Origin: Procambarus clarkii
Taxonomy: Eukaryota > Arthropoda > Malacostraca > Decapoda > Cambaridae
Direction of reading: 5' to 3'
DNA length: 64,000 bases
Assembly (NCBI RefSeq): GCF_040958095.1
Contig: NC_091152.1
Span: 22,691,998-22,755,997, forward strand
Both the position numbers and the translations under genes were made by a program. The notes under the pieces are model-generated. The model searched no databases and was not told the origin of the DNA. It saw only the letters and a list, made by a program, of their open reading frames with translations. Positions 11,251 to 23,933 of the stretch are shown here, one piece after another. Positions within the stretch are counted from its first letter, which is position 1. Every line of letters begins with the position of its first letter.

Positions 11251-13587
11251 ATGGCAAATATACCTCAGTTTCCTGCATTTGATCCTGACTGTGACCAGAC
11301 AAACCTGTCACAGAGGTGGGTCAAATGGCTTAAAAGGTTTGAAAATTTGTTGATAGTTTCTGACATCAAAAATGCTGAAAGAAAGCGTGCCTTTCTACTT
11401 CATTATGCAGGTGATAGAGTTTGTGACATCTTTGATACACTGAAAGACACTGGTGGTGCCAAAGATTATGACATTGCCAAAGCCAAATTAACTGAGCATT
11501 TCAAACCAAGGCAAAATACTGCAATGGAAATTATGCATTTCAGGAGAGCCAGACAACTCTCTAATGAAACCGTTGATCAATACCACACACGTCTGCAGGG
11601 TTTAGCAGCCCATTGTGAGTTTGTTGATGTTGACAAAGAAATCAAACAGGAAATAATTGAAACATGCACATCTACATGTCTTCGTCGAAGAGCTCTAGAA
11701 CTTGTTGATGATGACAGTTCTCTTACCAAGATACTGGATATGACTCGTCGAATGGAAGATGCTGCACGTGATGCTCGTGTCATGGAGTGCAGTGCCAACA
11801 ACGGTTCTGCCACTGGTACTAACAGTGATGAGGTATGTAAGGTTCAGGGAGGACATCGTAATCAAAGAAGATATCATGCCAAACCTAACAGTAAATTGAG
11901 CCGAGAGCCACGTCACAACTGGGGTCAAGGAACAAGACTCAAGCAGTCACAACGACCCACATCAGAAGGTGTCAACAATAAATGTTACAATTGTGGAGGA
12001 GACTACCCACACCAAGATAATGTTTGTCCTGCTCAAGGTAAGAAGTGCTATGAGTGTGGAAAACTAGGTCATTTTGGTGCTATGTGTCGTTCCGCACTAA
12101 AGAAACCACAGTCAGTGAATAAAAGCACTGTACGAGGATCAGGTCATAGGGGTCGAGGTGGTAAACACAATATTGCACCTCATATCCAGAATGTTAATAA
12201 TGTACAAGACAACATTTCATTACAACCAGTCTCAGATGACAGTGAATGTGATTATACTTATGGAGTACAAGCAATCACAGAATGGAATAATCTTCCAAAC
12301 AACCCAGAGACTATAGTATACATTGCTGGTATTTGTCTCAAAGTTCTTATTGACACTGGATCAAACATTGACACCATTGCTGAGTGCCACTATAAAAAAT
12401 TTAAAAAACAGTTCCCAAAGCTTGAAAACTATAATGGCAAAGCCACTGCCTATGCTTCAAAGGTAGCCTTGCCAGTGATTGGAACTTTCACTGCAGCGAT
12501 TAAGTCAAAGAGTGCAATGCTCACTACTACATTCCATGTTGTTAGGAATGCAAAGGAGTCTTTACTCAGTTACAAGACTTCAACCAAATTGGGGCTACTT
12601 CAGCTTTCTAATGCTGTAGCAGTGGAATCTGCAAACAATGTTGATGCTATTGTTACTGAATTTTCTGATCGATTTAAATCCATAGGTTGTTATACTGATA
12701 GCAAAGTACATCTGCATATCAACCCAGATGTAATTCCAGTTGCCCAACCACATCGCCGACAACCATTCCATACTCGCAAGAAAGTCGATGCCGAACTGGA
12801 TAGGCTGAAGGAACTAGATATCATTGAGCCAGTAACAGGAGCAACACCATGGGTAAGCCCAATTGTCACTCCACCAAAGCCGAAGAATCCAGATGAGATA
12901 CGCATTTGTGTGGACATGCGTGTTCCCAACAAGGCAATAATGTGTGAACGCCATCCTACACCCACTGTTGATGATATGATCTACCGCTTGAATGGTGCAA
13001 CTGTATTCAGCAAGTTAGATTTAAACAAGGGCTATCATCAGCTTGAACTTGATGATGAGAGTCGCTTCATCACAACGTTTACGACACATCGAGGTCTGTA
13101 TAGGTACAAGCGCCTGAGTTTTGGTATTAACAGTGCTGCCGAGGTATTCCAGCACCTCATCAGCCAGGTATTGCAAGATATACCTAATGCTGACAACATG
13201 TCTGATGACATCATTGTTTATGGCCGTACCCAAGCTGAACATGACAAAGCTCTTCGTGCAACATTGCAACGCTTACGAGAAAAGAATCTGACGCTAAGGC
13301 GAGCAAAGTGTGAGTTCAATCAACATAAAATTGAATTCTTTGGACATGTACTTAGTGACAAAGGTCTGTCTCCAGATCCTAAGAAAGTTGCAGATATCAA
13401 GAATGATGCACCTCCTTCAACATCCACTGAAGTACATAGTTTTCTGGGAATGACAAACTACTGTTCTCGCTTCATTCCAGATTTTGCTACCATTACGAAG
13501 CCTCTACGTGAGCTTCTGAAGAAAAATGCATCATGGTACTGGAGCGATATCGAGCAAAATGCATTTGATGCTGTGAAAGATGCACTA
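11251..13587 (+). pseudogene. gag-pol: gypsy-1 gag-protease-reverse transcriptase, interrupted
   Basis: The start is the ATG at 11251 (Met-Ala-Asn-Ile-Pro); the frame opens earlier only through a GTG. In order: gag N-terminal region; two CCHC zinc knuckles starting near residues 245 and 266 (Cys-Tyr-Asn-Cys-Gly-Gly and Cys-Tyr-Glu-Cys-Gly-Lys); aspartic protease with catalytic Asp near residue 368 in Leu-Ile-Asp-Thr-Gly-Ser-Asn; reverse transcriptase with catalytic Asp near 590 (Phe-Ser-Lys-Leu-Asp-Leu) and the Asp-Asp pair near 652-653 in Met-Ser-Asp-Asp-Ile-Ile. Gag, protease and reverse transcriptase share one frame. It is cut at 13587 by LINE-C; the reading frame runs on into LINE sequence to 14211, which is accidental. 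The rest of pol resumes at 18142. Confidence 0.9.
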
Positions 13588-14192
13588 AGAAAAAAGAGAA
13601 AGAGATGCAGATTGGAACGGGAACGTCGTTCCCTTTATAGGCGAAGAAAACGAATCGCGGAACAACTTGAGAGTCGCACCCTATCTCAAGAACGGCGAAG
13701 AAGGTTAGGTAGAGAAATAGAAACAATTGAACTCAAGCTACAAGAATCATACAAAACCCAGGAGAGGCAAAGAGAGCAAAAGGCCATCAGTGAAATAGAG
13801 AGAAATCCGAAATATTTTTTCTCCTATGCAAAATCAAGATCAAAAACCACATCTAGTATCGGGCCCCTGCGAAAGGGAGATGGAACTTTCACCGATGACA
13901 ACAAAGAAATGAGCGAGTTACTAAGGAAGCAGTACGACTCTATTTTCAGCGAGCCATTATATGCACTAAAGATTGATAACCCAAATGAATTTTTCATGGA
14001 TATGATACCAACATCAAATCATATATCAGACGTCGCCCTATCCCCACTAGATTTTGAAGAAGCCATAAACAGTATGCCTATGCACTCTGCACCAGGCCCG
14101 GATTCTTGGAACTCCATATTCATCAAGAACTGTAAAAAACCACTATCGCAGGCCCTTCACATTCTGTGGAGACAAAGCCTAGATACTGGCAT
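13588..14192 (+). mobile_element. LINE-C fragment, first copy of the duplicated segment
   Basis: Begins inside LINE ORF2, upstream of the reverse transcriptase core. It encodes a highly basic Arg/Glu-rich helix, then Pro-Lys-Tyr-Phe-Phe-Ser-Tyr-Ala-Lys and Ser-Ala-Pro-Gly-Pro-Asp-Ser, typical of the linker and first reverse transcriptase motifs of CR1-like LINEs. It is fused in frame to gypsy-1. It ends at 14192, where gypsy sequence equivalent to 12809 restarts. Confidence 0.85.
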
Positions 14193-14971
14193 AGGAACTA
14201 GATATCATTGAGCCAGTAACAGGCCCAACACCATGGGTAAGCCCAATTGTCACTCCACCAAAGCCGAAGAATCCAGATGAGATACGCATTTGTGTGGACA
14301 TGCGTGTTCCCAACAAGGCAATAATGTGTGAACGCCATCCTACACCCACTGTTGATGATATGATCTACCGCTTGAATGGTGCAACTGTATTCAGCAAGTT
14401 AGATTTAAACAAGGGCTATCATCAGCTTGAACTTGATGATGAGAGTCGCTTCATCACAACGTTTACGACACATCGAGGTCTGTATAGGTACAAGCGCCTG
14501 AGTTTTGGTATTAACAGTGCTGCCGAGGTATTCCAGCACCTCATCAGCCAGGTATTGCAAGATATACCTAATGCTGACAACATGTCTGATGACATCATTG
14601 TTTATGGCCGTACCCAAGCTGAACATGACAAAGCTCTTCGTGCAACATTGCAACGCTTACGAGAAAAGAATCTGACGCTAAGGCGAGCAAAGTGTGAGTT
14701 CAATCAACATAAAATTGAATTCTTTGGACATGTACTTAGTGACAAAGGTCTGTCTCCAGATCCTAAGAAAGTTGCAGATATCAAGAATGATGCACCTCCT
14801 TCAACATCCACTGAAGTACATAGTTTTCTGGGAATGGCAAACTACTGTTCTCGCTTCATTCCAGATTTTGCTACCATTACGAAGCCTCTACGTGAGCTTC
14901 TGAAGAAAAATGCATCATGGTACTGGAGCGATATCGAGCAAAATGCATTTGATGCTGTGAAAGATGCACTA
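14193..14971 (+). pseudogene. Second copy of gypsy-1 reverse transcriptase segment
   Basis: Duplicate of 12809-13587 at an offset of exactly 1384 bp. It carries the reverse transcriptase motifs Phe-Ser-Lys-Leu-Asp and Ser-Asp-Asp. The few differences from the first copy include CCC versus AGC at about 14220, where this copy agrees with gypsy-2. There is no gag or protease upstream, so this is not a gene. Confidence 0.9.
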
Positions 14972-15759
14972 AGAAAGAAGAGAAAGAGATGCAGATTGGA
15001 ACGGGAACGTCGTTCCCTTTATAGGCGAAGAAAACGAATCACGGAACAACTTGAGAGTCGCACCCTATCTCAAGAACGGCGAAGAAGGTTAGGTAGAGAA
15101 ATAGAAACAATTGAACTCAAGCTACAAGAATCATACAAAACCCAGGAGAGGCAAAGAGAGCAAAAGGCCATCAGTGAAATAGAGAGAAATCCGAAATATT
15201 TTTTCTCCTATGCAAAATCAAGATCAAAAACCACATCTAGTATCGGGCCCCTGCGAAAGGGAGATGGAACTTTCACCGATGACAACAAAGAAATGAGCGA
15301 GTTACTAAGGAAGCAGTACGACTCTATTTTCAGCGAGCCATTATATGCACTAAAGATTGATAACCCAAATGAATTTTTCATGGATATGATACCAACATCA
15401 AATCATATATCAGACGTCGCCCTATCCCCACTAGATTTTGAAGAAGCCATAAACAGTATGCCTATGCACTCTGCACCAGGCCCGGATTCTTGGAACTCCA
15501 TATTCATCAAGAACTGTAAAAAACCACTATCGCAGGCCCTTCACATTCTGTGGAGACAAAGCCTAGATACTGGCATTATCCCTGACATACTAAAAACAGC
15601 AGAAATAGCACCACTCCATAAAGGAGGAAATAAGGCAGAGGCAAAAAATTACAGACAGATAGCACTAACATCGCACATCATAAAAATTTTTGAGAGAGGG
15701 TTAAGAAGTAAGATCACAAAATACATGGAATCACAGCATCTCCATAACCATAACTCTCG
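14972..15759 (+). mobile_element. LINE-C ORF2, reverse transcriptase N-terminal part
   Basis: The first 605 bp repeat 13588-14192; from 15577 it continues into new LINE sequence (Ile-Pro-Asp-Ile-Leu-Lys-Thr-Ala, Ile-Ala-Pro-Leu-His-Lys-Gly-Gly, Asn-Tyr-Arg-Gln-Ile-Ala-Leu-Thr-Ser). It is interrupted near 15759 by LTR-S and resumes near 16799 in the same order. The frame from 14294 to 15931 therefore joins gypsy, LINE and LTR sequence and is not a real gene. Confidence 0.85.
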
Positions 15760-16792
15760 TGTTACGAACCCGGATCCAGCGTCCGAGCACGGAGTAGTAA
15801 CGACCACGCCATCTGTGGGTCAGCTCCCGAAACCCCCGCCAAACGGACGACGACACCTGGTGAGGACAAGGTGTACCAGCCACAAGGGCCAGTTTCCAGT
15901 CCTGTGCAGCTCACAACACAGCCGCTCCTGACCTCTGGTGAGGTGGTGCTCCGACGACAGCGCCATCTATGGACTGGATACGTCAGGTGTTTGTGCCCGA
16001 GCCCGTAAGTGAGGTGTTTTAGTGTCCCAGTTAATGATGACGTGTCTGCTTACAGAGCCAACCTGGGACTGCTGTGATGGAAGTGGAGTCAGTCTACCCG
16101 AGGCAGCCAGTCTCCATACCTTGAACCTTGCTGCAGCTGTTGTGAAGTCGTCCCCCCGGAAGAACACTGTGGTGTGTTAGCCTGCCAGTGGAATGGCAGT
16201 AAAAGGATTTACCCGGGACCGACTGTTGGAGACGATCATCCACTGGGGTACTGAAGACAGGAGAGTGATTTGTGGTGTCACACGAGGCTCCTGTCTAGGG
16301 CGTTCCCCTTTTATCGTTCGTGGAGTGGCTGTACCAGCCTTGTTGGCTCAGAACCTGCCAGCAGACCAGCTGGACGTGTGGTTGACGGCCTCCACGGCGG
16401 TGCCCCCAGTGGACATGTGTTTTGGCTGACCAGTGGCCAGGGTAGGCTCAGCTTCTTTGAAGAATTCGTTGTGTGGCCACGAAGAAAGCACCAAGGACTC
16501 AGCGCCTAGCTTCTGGATCCAGAGTCTTCAGCAGAAGACTACATTGTGAAGAATCCCCTTGTCAAGTGTTAATACCCCTCCCCCTTGTGCACTCATTTAT
16601 TTTATATATTTAATCGGTGATGGTAATAATTATAATATTAAGTTCTTAGCTTTCTTTCCCTACTCCCTTTAAGTTACTTGCGTCACGGATCTCATCCCTT
16701 GATAGCCACTACTGGCTTGGGAACGGATATATATATCTTCCTCTAACAACATCAGAGTAAGAACCCCGTTGCGTCCCGAGAGGGCCGTAACA
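15760..16792 (+). mobile_element. LTR-S, probable solo LTR (1033 bp)
   Basis: Begins TGTTACGAACCC and ends CCGTAACA, giving TG...CA with a 7-bp terminal inversion (TGTTACG/CGTAACA). It splits LINE-C exactly between the codons for His-Asn-His-Asn and Gln-His-Gly-Phe-Arg. GGATATATATATC near 16724 could be a TATA-type element. The flanks TCTCG and CCCCG are similar but not identical, so the target duplication is unproven. No internal retroviral-type genes are present. Confidence 0.55.
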
Positions 16793-16798
16793 CCCCGG

Positions 16799-18138
16799 AC
16801 AACATGGTTTCAGAACAGGGTGCTCTTGCCTGTCGCAGTTGCTGGACCACTATGATATGGCATTAGATGCTATGGAAGACAAACAAAACGCTGATGTAAT
16901 TTACACAGATTTCGCAAAAGCTTTTGATAAATGTGACCATGGTGTTATTGCACATAAAATGCGTTCAAAAGGAATTACCGGGAAAATAGGCAGATGGATC
17001 TACAATTTCCTGACTAACAGAACCCAATGTGTAATAGTCAACAAAATAAAATCCAGCTCATCAACCGTGAAGAGCTCAGTCCCCCAGGGTACTGTGCTTG
17101 CTCCAATACTTTTTCTCATCCTCATATCGGACATAGACAAAAACACAACCTATAGCACTGTATCATCCTTTGCAGATGACACTAGGATTTTCATGAGAGT
17201 TGGCAACATAGAGGACACGGCAAACCTCCAATCAGATGTAGATCAGGTCTTTCTATGGGCTACATAAAATAATATGGTGTTTAACGAGGATAAGTTCCAG
17301 CTCATGCGCTACGGAAAAATTGAAAATATAAAAACAGAAACCACGTACAAAACTCAAGCAAATCATAACATAGAACGAAAAGGCAATGTAAAGGATCTGG
17401 GTGTACTCATGTCCGAAGACCTTACCTTTAAAGAACACAATAAAGTAGTCATCACAACTGCAAGAAAAATGACAGGTAGGATAACAAGAACTTTTCACAC
17501 TAGGGATGCTATAACGATGATGATACTTTTCAAAACGCTTGTGCTATCTAGAGTGGAGTACTGCTGCACAATGACAGCCCCTTTCAAAGCTGGAGAAATT
17601 GCTGACCTGGAGAGCGTGCAGAGATCCTTTACTGCTAGAATCCACTCAGTAAAACATCTAAATTACTGGGACCGACTAAAGAGCCTAAATCTGTACTCCC
17701 TTGAGCGCAGGCGGGAGAGATACATAATAATTTACACGTGGAAAATAATTGAGGGGCTGGTCCCAAACCTGCACACAGAAATAACATCACATGAGACCAG
17801 AAGACATAGCAGGATGTGCAGAATACCCCCGTTGAAAAGCAGAGGTGCAACAGGTACTCTGAGAGAGAACTCTATCAACATCAGAGGCCCGAGACTGTTC
17901 AACACGCTTCCACTACACATAAGGGGCATAACTGGCCGACCCCTCACAGTGTTCAAAAGAGAGCTGGATAAGCACCTCCAAAGGATACCTGATCAACCAG
18001 GCTGTGACTCATACGTCAGGCTGCGAGCAGCCGCGTCTAACAGCCTGGTTGATCAGTCCAGCAACCAGGAGGCCTGGTCGACGACCGGGCCGCGGGGACA
18101 CTAAGCCCCGGAAGCACCTCAAGGTAACCTCAAGGTAA
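16799..18138 (+). pseudogene. LINE-C ORF2 C-terminal part and 3' end
   Basis: Resumes with Gln-His-Gly-Phe-Arg-Thr-Gly, then the reverse transcriptase palm: Tyr-Thr-Asp-Phe-Ala-Lys-Ala-Phe-Asp, Val-Pro-Gln-Gly-Thr-Val-Leu-Ala-Pro, and the catalytic Phe-Ala-Asp-Asp near 17170. A stop at about 17265 (TAA after Trp-Ala-Thr) splits the frame. The C-terminal region continues to a stop at 18104 and includes Arg-Val-Glu-Tyr-Cys and Arg-Gly-Pro-Arg-Leu-Phe-Asn-Thr-Leu-Pro. The 3' end repeats CCTCAAGGTAA twice at about 18116-18138, a short tandem 3' terminus as in CR1-type LINEs. The gypsy sequence resumes at 18142. Confidence 0.85.
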
Positions 18139-18141
18139 TTC

Positions 18142-19940
18142 GAGAATGCGACTGCTGCGTACTTTGATCCATCAATGGACACTGAGTTAACGGTGGATGC
18201 TAGTCCTGTTGGGTTAGGTGCCGTTTTAGTCCAACACAAACCTGTTCAACCAGATTCCAGAGTAGTAATTGCCTACGCCAACCGTTCTCTCACAGATGTT
18301 GAGCAACGATACAGTCAGACAGAGAAGGAAGCTCTTGCTCTTGTATGGGGCTGTGAACACTTCAATGTGTATCTGCTTAGTGCACCCTTCACCACGATAG
18401 TCACTGACCACAAACCGTTGGAGACCATCTTCAATAATCCAAAGTCCAAACCACCAGCTCGCATTGAGAGATGGGCTCTTCGTCTGCAACCATACAACTT
18501 TATGGTGAAATACAAGCCGGGTGCAGGCAATCCCGCTGATTACATCAGTCGACATCCTGCCAACAGTTTCACCATCACCAAGCATCAGCAAGTTGCCGAG
18601 GAATATGTACACTCTGTAACCTGTGATGCAGTCCCTAAGGCTCTCACTCTTGATGAAATCTGTACTGCAACCCTAGAGGACCCAACTCTGCAAGCAACAG
18701 TGGATTCATTGACTAAGAAAAAGTTTCCACGCATCCCACCCTCAGGAGTTGACCAAGATGCATTCAAAGCACTTGAACGCATCCAGACAGAATTAAGTGT
18801 TACACAGCAACGCGACACTGTGCTGCGAGGTACTCGTATCGTCATTCTAGCTGTTCTCCAGCAACGTGCTCTGAAGCTTGCACATTAAGGACACCAAGGT
18901 CTTGTTAGGACCAAACAGCTGCTACGAGAAAAGGTGTGGTTTCCTGGCATTGATCGTCAAGCAAAGGATATGCATGATGCCTGTGTCCCTTGCCAAGCTG
19001 CAGTGGATACTTCAAGACCAACACCTCTACGACCTTCACCACTACCTGCTGCACCATGGACGGAAGTATCGATGGATTTCTGCGGACCGCTACCAACTGG
19101 AGAGTACTTGATGGTAGTCATTGATGATCACTCACGTTATCCAGAAGTAGAAATCATCTCTTCTACATCTGCAAAGGCTGTCATCCCGAAGCTCGACAAG
19201 ATCTTTTCAAAATTTGGCATTCCTGAAGTTGTCAAGACGGACAATGGACCGCCATTCCATGGACACGACTTTGTCAACTTTTCTGAGCATATTGGATTCA
19301 AACACCGCCGTGTGATGCCACTACATCCTCAAGCAAATGGGGAAGTCGAGAGATTCATGCAACCTCTCATGAAAGCGGTACGCTGTGCTCATGCCGAAGG
19401 ATGATCCTGGAAACAAGCTATGTATGCTTTTCTCAGGAACTACCGTGCAACACCATATGGAACACTGGGCAAGTCGCCTGGCGAACTTATATTTGGACGT
19501 CCTATGAGAATCGCACTACCTGTCATGCCAGCCGAGGTAACGGATAAACGTCTCGCTCAGAAGGATGCACTAGCCAAGGGCAAAATGAAAATTGCTCATG
19601 ATCAACGTGCAAAGGAACAATTCATAAAGGTTGGAGATACTGTTCTCGTTAAAAAAAAAAGAGGGAAAGCTAGATATGCCGTATAATACAAAACCATATA
19701 AAGTGATTAGTGTAAAAAGGAACTATGGTAACAGCGAGTAATAGAGATCATAGTATAATACGTAATATGGCCTATTTCAAAGTGATTCCAACTAGTGTAG
19801 AAAATGAAGTGCAAAGTCGTGCAAAGAAAAAAGAAAAAATGAGTTATAACTCAATAAACAATTCATCAAGGGATGTTCTTATATTTGGGGACTCTCGTCC
19901 TAAACGTCATGTTAAACGCCCTACACGATTTGATGATTAA
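18142..19940 (+). pseudogene. pol: gypsy-1 RNase H and integrase, broken
   Basis: Continues pol after the LINE-C insertion. RNase H carries Val-Asp-Ala-Ser, Glu-Lys-Glu-Ala-Leu and Thr-Asp-His-Lys-Pro-Leu. The integrase has a Cys-Val-Pro-Cys-Gln zinc-binding end, then the catalytic core: Asp in Met-Asp-Phe-Cys-Gly-Pro near 19077, Asp in Thr-Asp-Asn-Gly near 19240, and Glu in Asn-Gly-Glu-Val-Glu-Arg-Phe near 19345. Stops relative to gypsy-2: TAA at about 18886 (CAA there) and TGA at about 19402 (CGA there). A frameshift follows near 19680-19720 in an A-rich run. The end of pol is TAA at 19938-19940. Confidence 0.9.
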
Positions 19941-19952
19941 TTGTGTTCCTAG

Positions 19953-20745
19953 TTAGCCAAAGAATCTGCCTTAAAAGGAGCCGTTGAATGTAACCTTGGA
20001 TTGTCAATGAGCAATCTGAGAGCAGCAGTACACCGAGAACTTCAACAAGATCTTGTAGATCTGAGGCAAAGTGAAATTGACACCAGTAATTCCATCTATC
20101 ATCATACTATCATGCAAGAGAAGCCACACATCTATGGATCATCCAATAAAATCAGGAGACTTCTAGATGTTACTACTGCTCGGCTTAGACTCGGTTACAA
20201 GTATCTCTGGGAATTCTCATTATCTGCTGATGTAGACCTGACCAAATGTAAACTGTGTCAACAAAATTATTCGCACACCCTCCGTCACTATGTGATGGAG
20301 TGCGAAAGATACGTGAAATTTAGAGACAATTCTATAACCAATGTTCCAGCGATGTGTCAATATTTCATTCAAAATGATCTGCTACCAGAAATTTTAGCCA
20401 AATATCCCCAGTTTGCTAACTGTAGGTAGTAACTGAGTGATTGTAACCTATCCACCGCTGCCCACTGGATGGGGGGCGGTGTGCAGGACAAACATATCAA
20501 TTGTGACTCTAGCTCTCCACATATGTCAGTTGCTTAATTTAGAACCTGTACTTGAGGTCGATCTCGAACCCATTGTTGATGTGATGACATATTAAAGTTT
20601 GTAACTAGCTCATCCAGATTGTAACTTGCTTAGCTAAATGAATTGTGGGGTTCAGTCCCTGAGCCCAATATGTGTCTCTGTAACCCTTTCCACTACTGCC
20701 CACAAGATGTGTATGGGGTGCATAATAAATGAACTAAACTAAACT
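19953..20745 (+). mobile_element. LINE-I 3' fragment inserted in gypsy-1
   Basis: Encodes the C-terminus of LINE-I ORF2 (end of RNase H, then Cys-Lys-Leu-Cys...His...His-Tyr...Glu-Cys) to a stop at about 20429, then the 3' untranslated region ending CATAATAAATGAACTAAACTAAACT. Gypsy-2 provides the empty site: TGTTCCTATGTAATGC is continuous there and is split here after TGTTCCT. There is no clear target duplication. Confidence 0.85.
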
Positions 20746-21060
20746 ATGTAATGCAAAGTATTTACTTATTATGCTAAACTAAATTTAATATTGTTTGAAT
20801 AATGCAGATCTCTCATTCAATATTTTGTAACCTTGTATTACAGTTTCTTTCATGTTTGTTTAACATTGCATATGTATTTTTAACATTGAAATCCTTTGTG
20901 GAAAAGATTAAGTTGTTTAAATTCTTTGTGTGCTTAATTAATGTTAAATGTATGCAATATCTCTTGATATGTTAATAACTTACTTTATGTCAAAAACTTT
21001 GCTTTGTGCTACAAGCATGGTAGATATCCTGTATTCATTCTGTTTAAAGAAAAGCAGGGA
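20746..21060 (+). mobile_element. gypsy-1 3' untranslated region and polypurine tract
   Basis: AT-rich sequence matching 32210-32530 of gypsy-2 on the other strand. AAAGAAAAGCAGGGA immediately before the LTR at 21061 is the polypurine tract that would prime plus-strand synthesis. Confidence 0.8.
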
Positions 21061-21270
21061 TGTCATGTTCACAGAAAATGGTACCATCCGTTTTCTATGT
21101 GCTGCAAGTCAGATGCCAGAGAGAAGGAAAACAAAGAGCGTACAGGACGCCCGCCAAGCTTGGAAGCTGCTTGTCATGTAATCGTTTATAAGTATTAAAG
21201 TCAGTAACCAAGCCATGACTTTATATCAACCCTACAACCAAGACTTCCTCAGCTACATACAAACACCACA
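21061..21270 (+). mobile_element. 3' LTR (210 bp), gypsy-3 subfamily
   Basis: TGTCATG...AACACCACA, preceded by a polypurine tract. Its internal sequence matches the LTR at 8838-9047 rather than the one at 10392. The right flank GCCCTAGACATCACTCGG is LINE-A and continues exactly from the LINE-A flank of gypsy-3 at 9048. Confidence 0.9.

Positions 21271-23083
<1,813 letters not shown>

Positions 23084-23125
<42 letters not shown>
23084..23125. repeat. (TA)n microsatellite between P1 and P2
   Basis: About 40 bp of TA between the P1 array and the terminal inverted repeat of P2. Confidence 0.95.
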
Positions 23126-23126
<1 letters not shown>

Positions 23127-23563
23127 TCGTACCTAGTAGCCAGAATGCACTTCTCAGCCTACTATGCAAGGCCCAATTTGCCTAATAAGCCAAGTTTTCA
23201 TGAATTAATAGTTTTTCGACTACCTAACCTAACTTTTTCTGCTACCTAACCTAACCTAACCTATAGAGATAGGTTAGGTTAGGTTAGGTAGGTTAGGTAG
23301 TCGAAAAACTATTAATTCATGAAACTAACCTAGGTAGCAGAAAAAGTTAGGTTAGGTAGGGTTGGTTAGGTTCGGTCATATATCTACGTTAATTTTAACT
23401 CCAATAAGAAAAAAATGACCTCATACATAATGAAATGGGTAGCTTTATCATTTCATAAGAAAAAAATTAGAGAAAATATATTAATTCAGGAAAACTTGGC
23501 TTATTAGGCAAATCGGGCCTTGCATAGTAGGCTGATAAGTGCGTTCTGGCTACTAGGTACGAC
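23126..23563. mobile_element. P2: foldback element with 86-bp terminal inverted repeats
   Basis: Termini 23126-23211 and 23478-23563 begin GTCGTACCTAGTAGCCAGAA on opposite strands and differ at only a few places. The middle holds a second inversion whose arms contain TAGTTTTTCGACTACCTAACC. At the centre, three CCTAA repeats face three or four TTAGG repeats across TATAGAGATA (about 23245-23300). No coding capacity. Flanked by (TA)n on the left and by a short TA run at 23564-23578. It resembles non-autonomous elements that insert into TA microsatellites, as described for rice Micron; membership in any named family is not established. Confidence 0.75.
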
Positions 23564-23600
23564 ATATATATATATATCAGTCTCTTATATACTTATAACA

Positions 23601-23849
23601 GTCTCCGTGGTGTAGTGGTAAGACACTCGCCTGGCGTTCCGCGAGCGCTGTCATGGGTTCGTGTCCTGGCCGGGGAGGATTTACTGGGCGCAAATCCTTA
23701 ACTGTAGCCTCTGTTTAACGCAACAGTAAAATGTGTACTTGGATGAAAAAACGATTCTTCGCGGCGGGGGTCGTATTACAGGGACCTGCCCGAAACGCTA
23801 CGCGTACTAGTGGATGTACAAGAATGTAACAACTTTTGTATAAATCTCA

Positions 23850-23867
<18 letters not shown>
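23601..23867 (+). mobile_element. tRNA-derived SINE with poly(A)
   Basis: Head is tRNA-like: GTCTCCGTGGTGTAGTGGTA contains A box TGGTGTAGTGG, and the B box reads GGTTCGTGTCC. The first seven bases can pair with CGGGGA after the B box, as an acceptor stem would. The body is followed by CCTGCCCGAAACGCTACGCG, which resembles the LINE-A 3' untranslated region. It ends in 19 A residues and then (TA)n. Confidence 0.85.

Positions 23868-23930
<63 letters not shown>
23868..23930. repeat. (TA)n microsatellite between SINE and P3
   Basis: Roughly 63 bp of TA that ends where the first P3 unit starts. Confidence 0.95.

Positions 23931-23933
<3 letters not shown>

Noticed and set aside
11251-14211. Single 987-codon gene
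   Set aside because: Past 13587 the frame is LINE-C, and past 14192 it is gypsy again; it is a fusion made by insertion and duplication.
23245-23300. True chromosome end or fusion point
   Set aside because: Only three to four telomere-type units per side, enclosed in a foldback element; too short for a telomere fusion.
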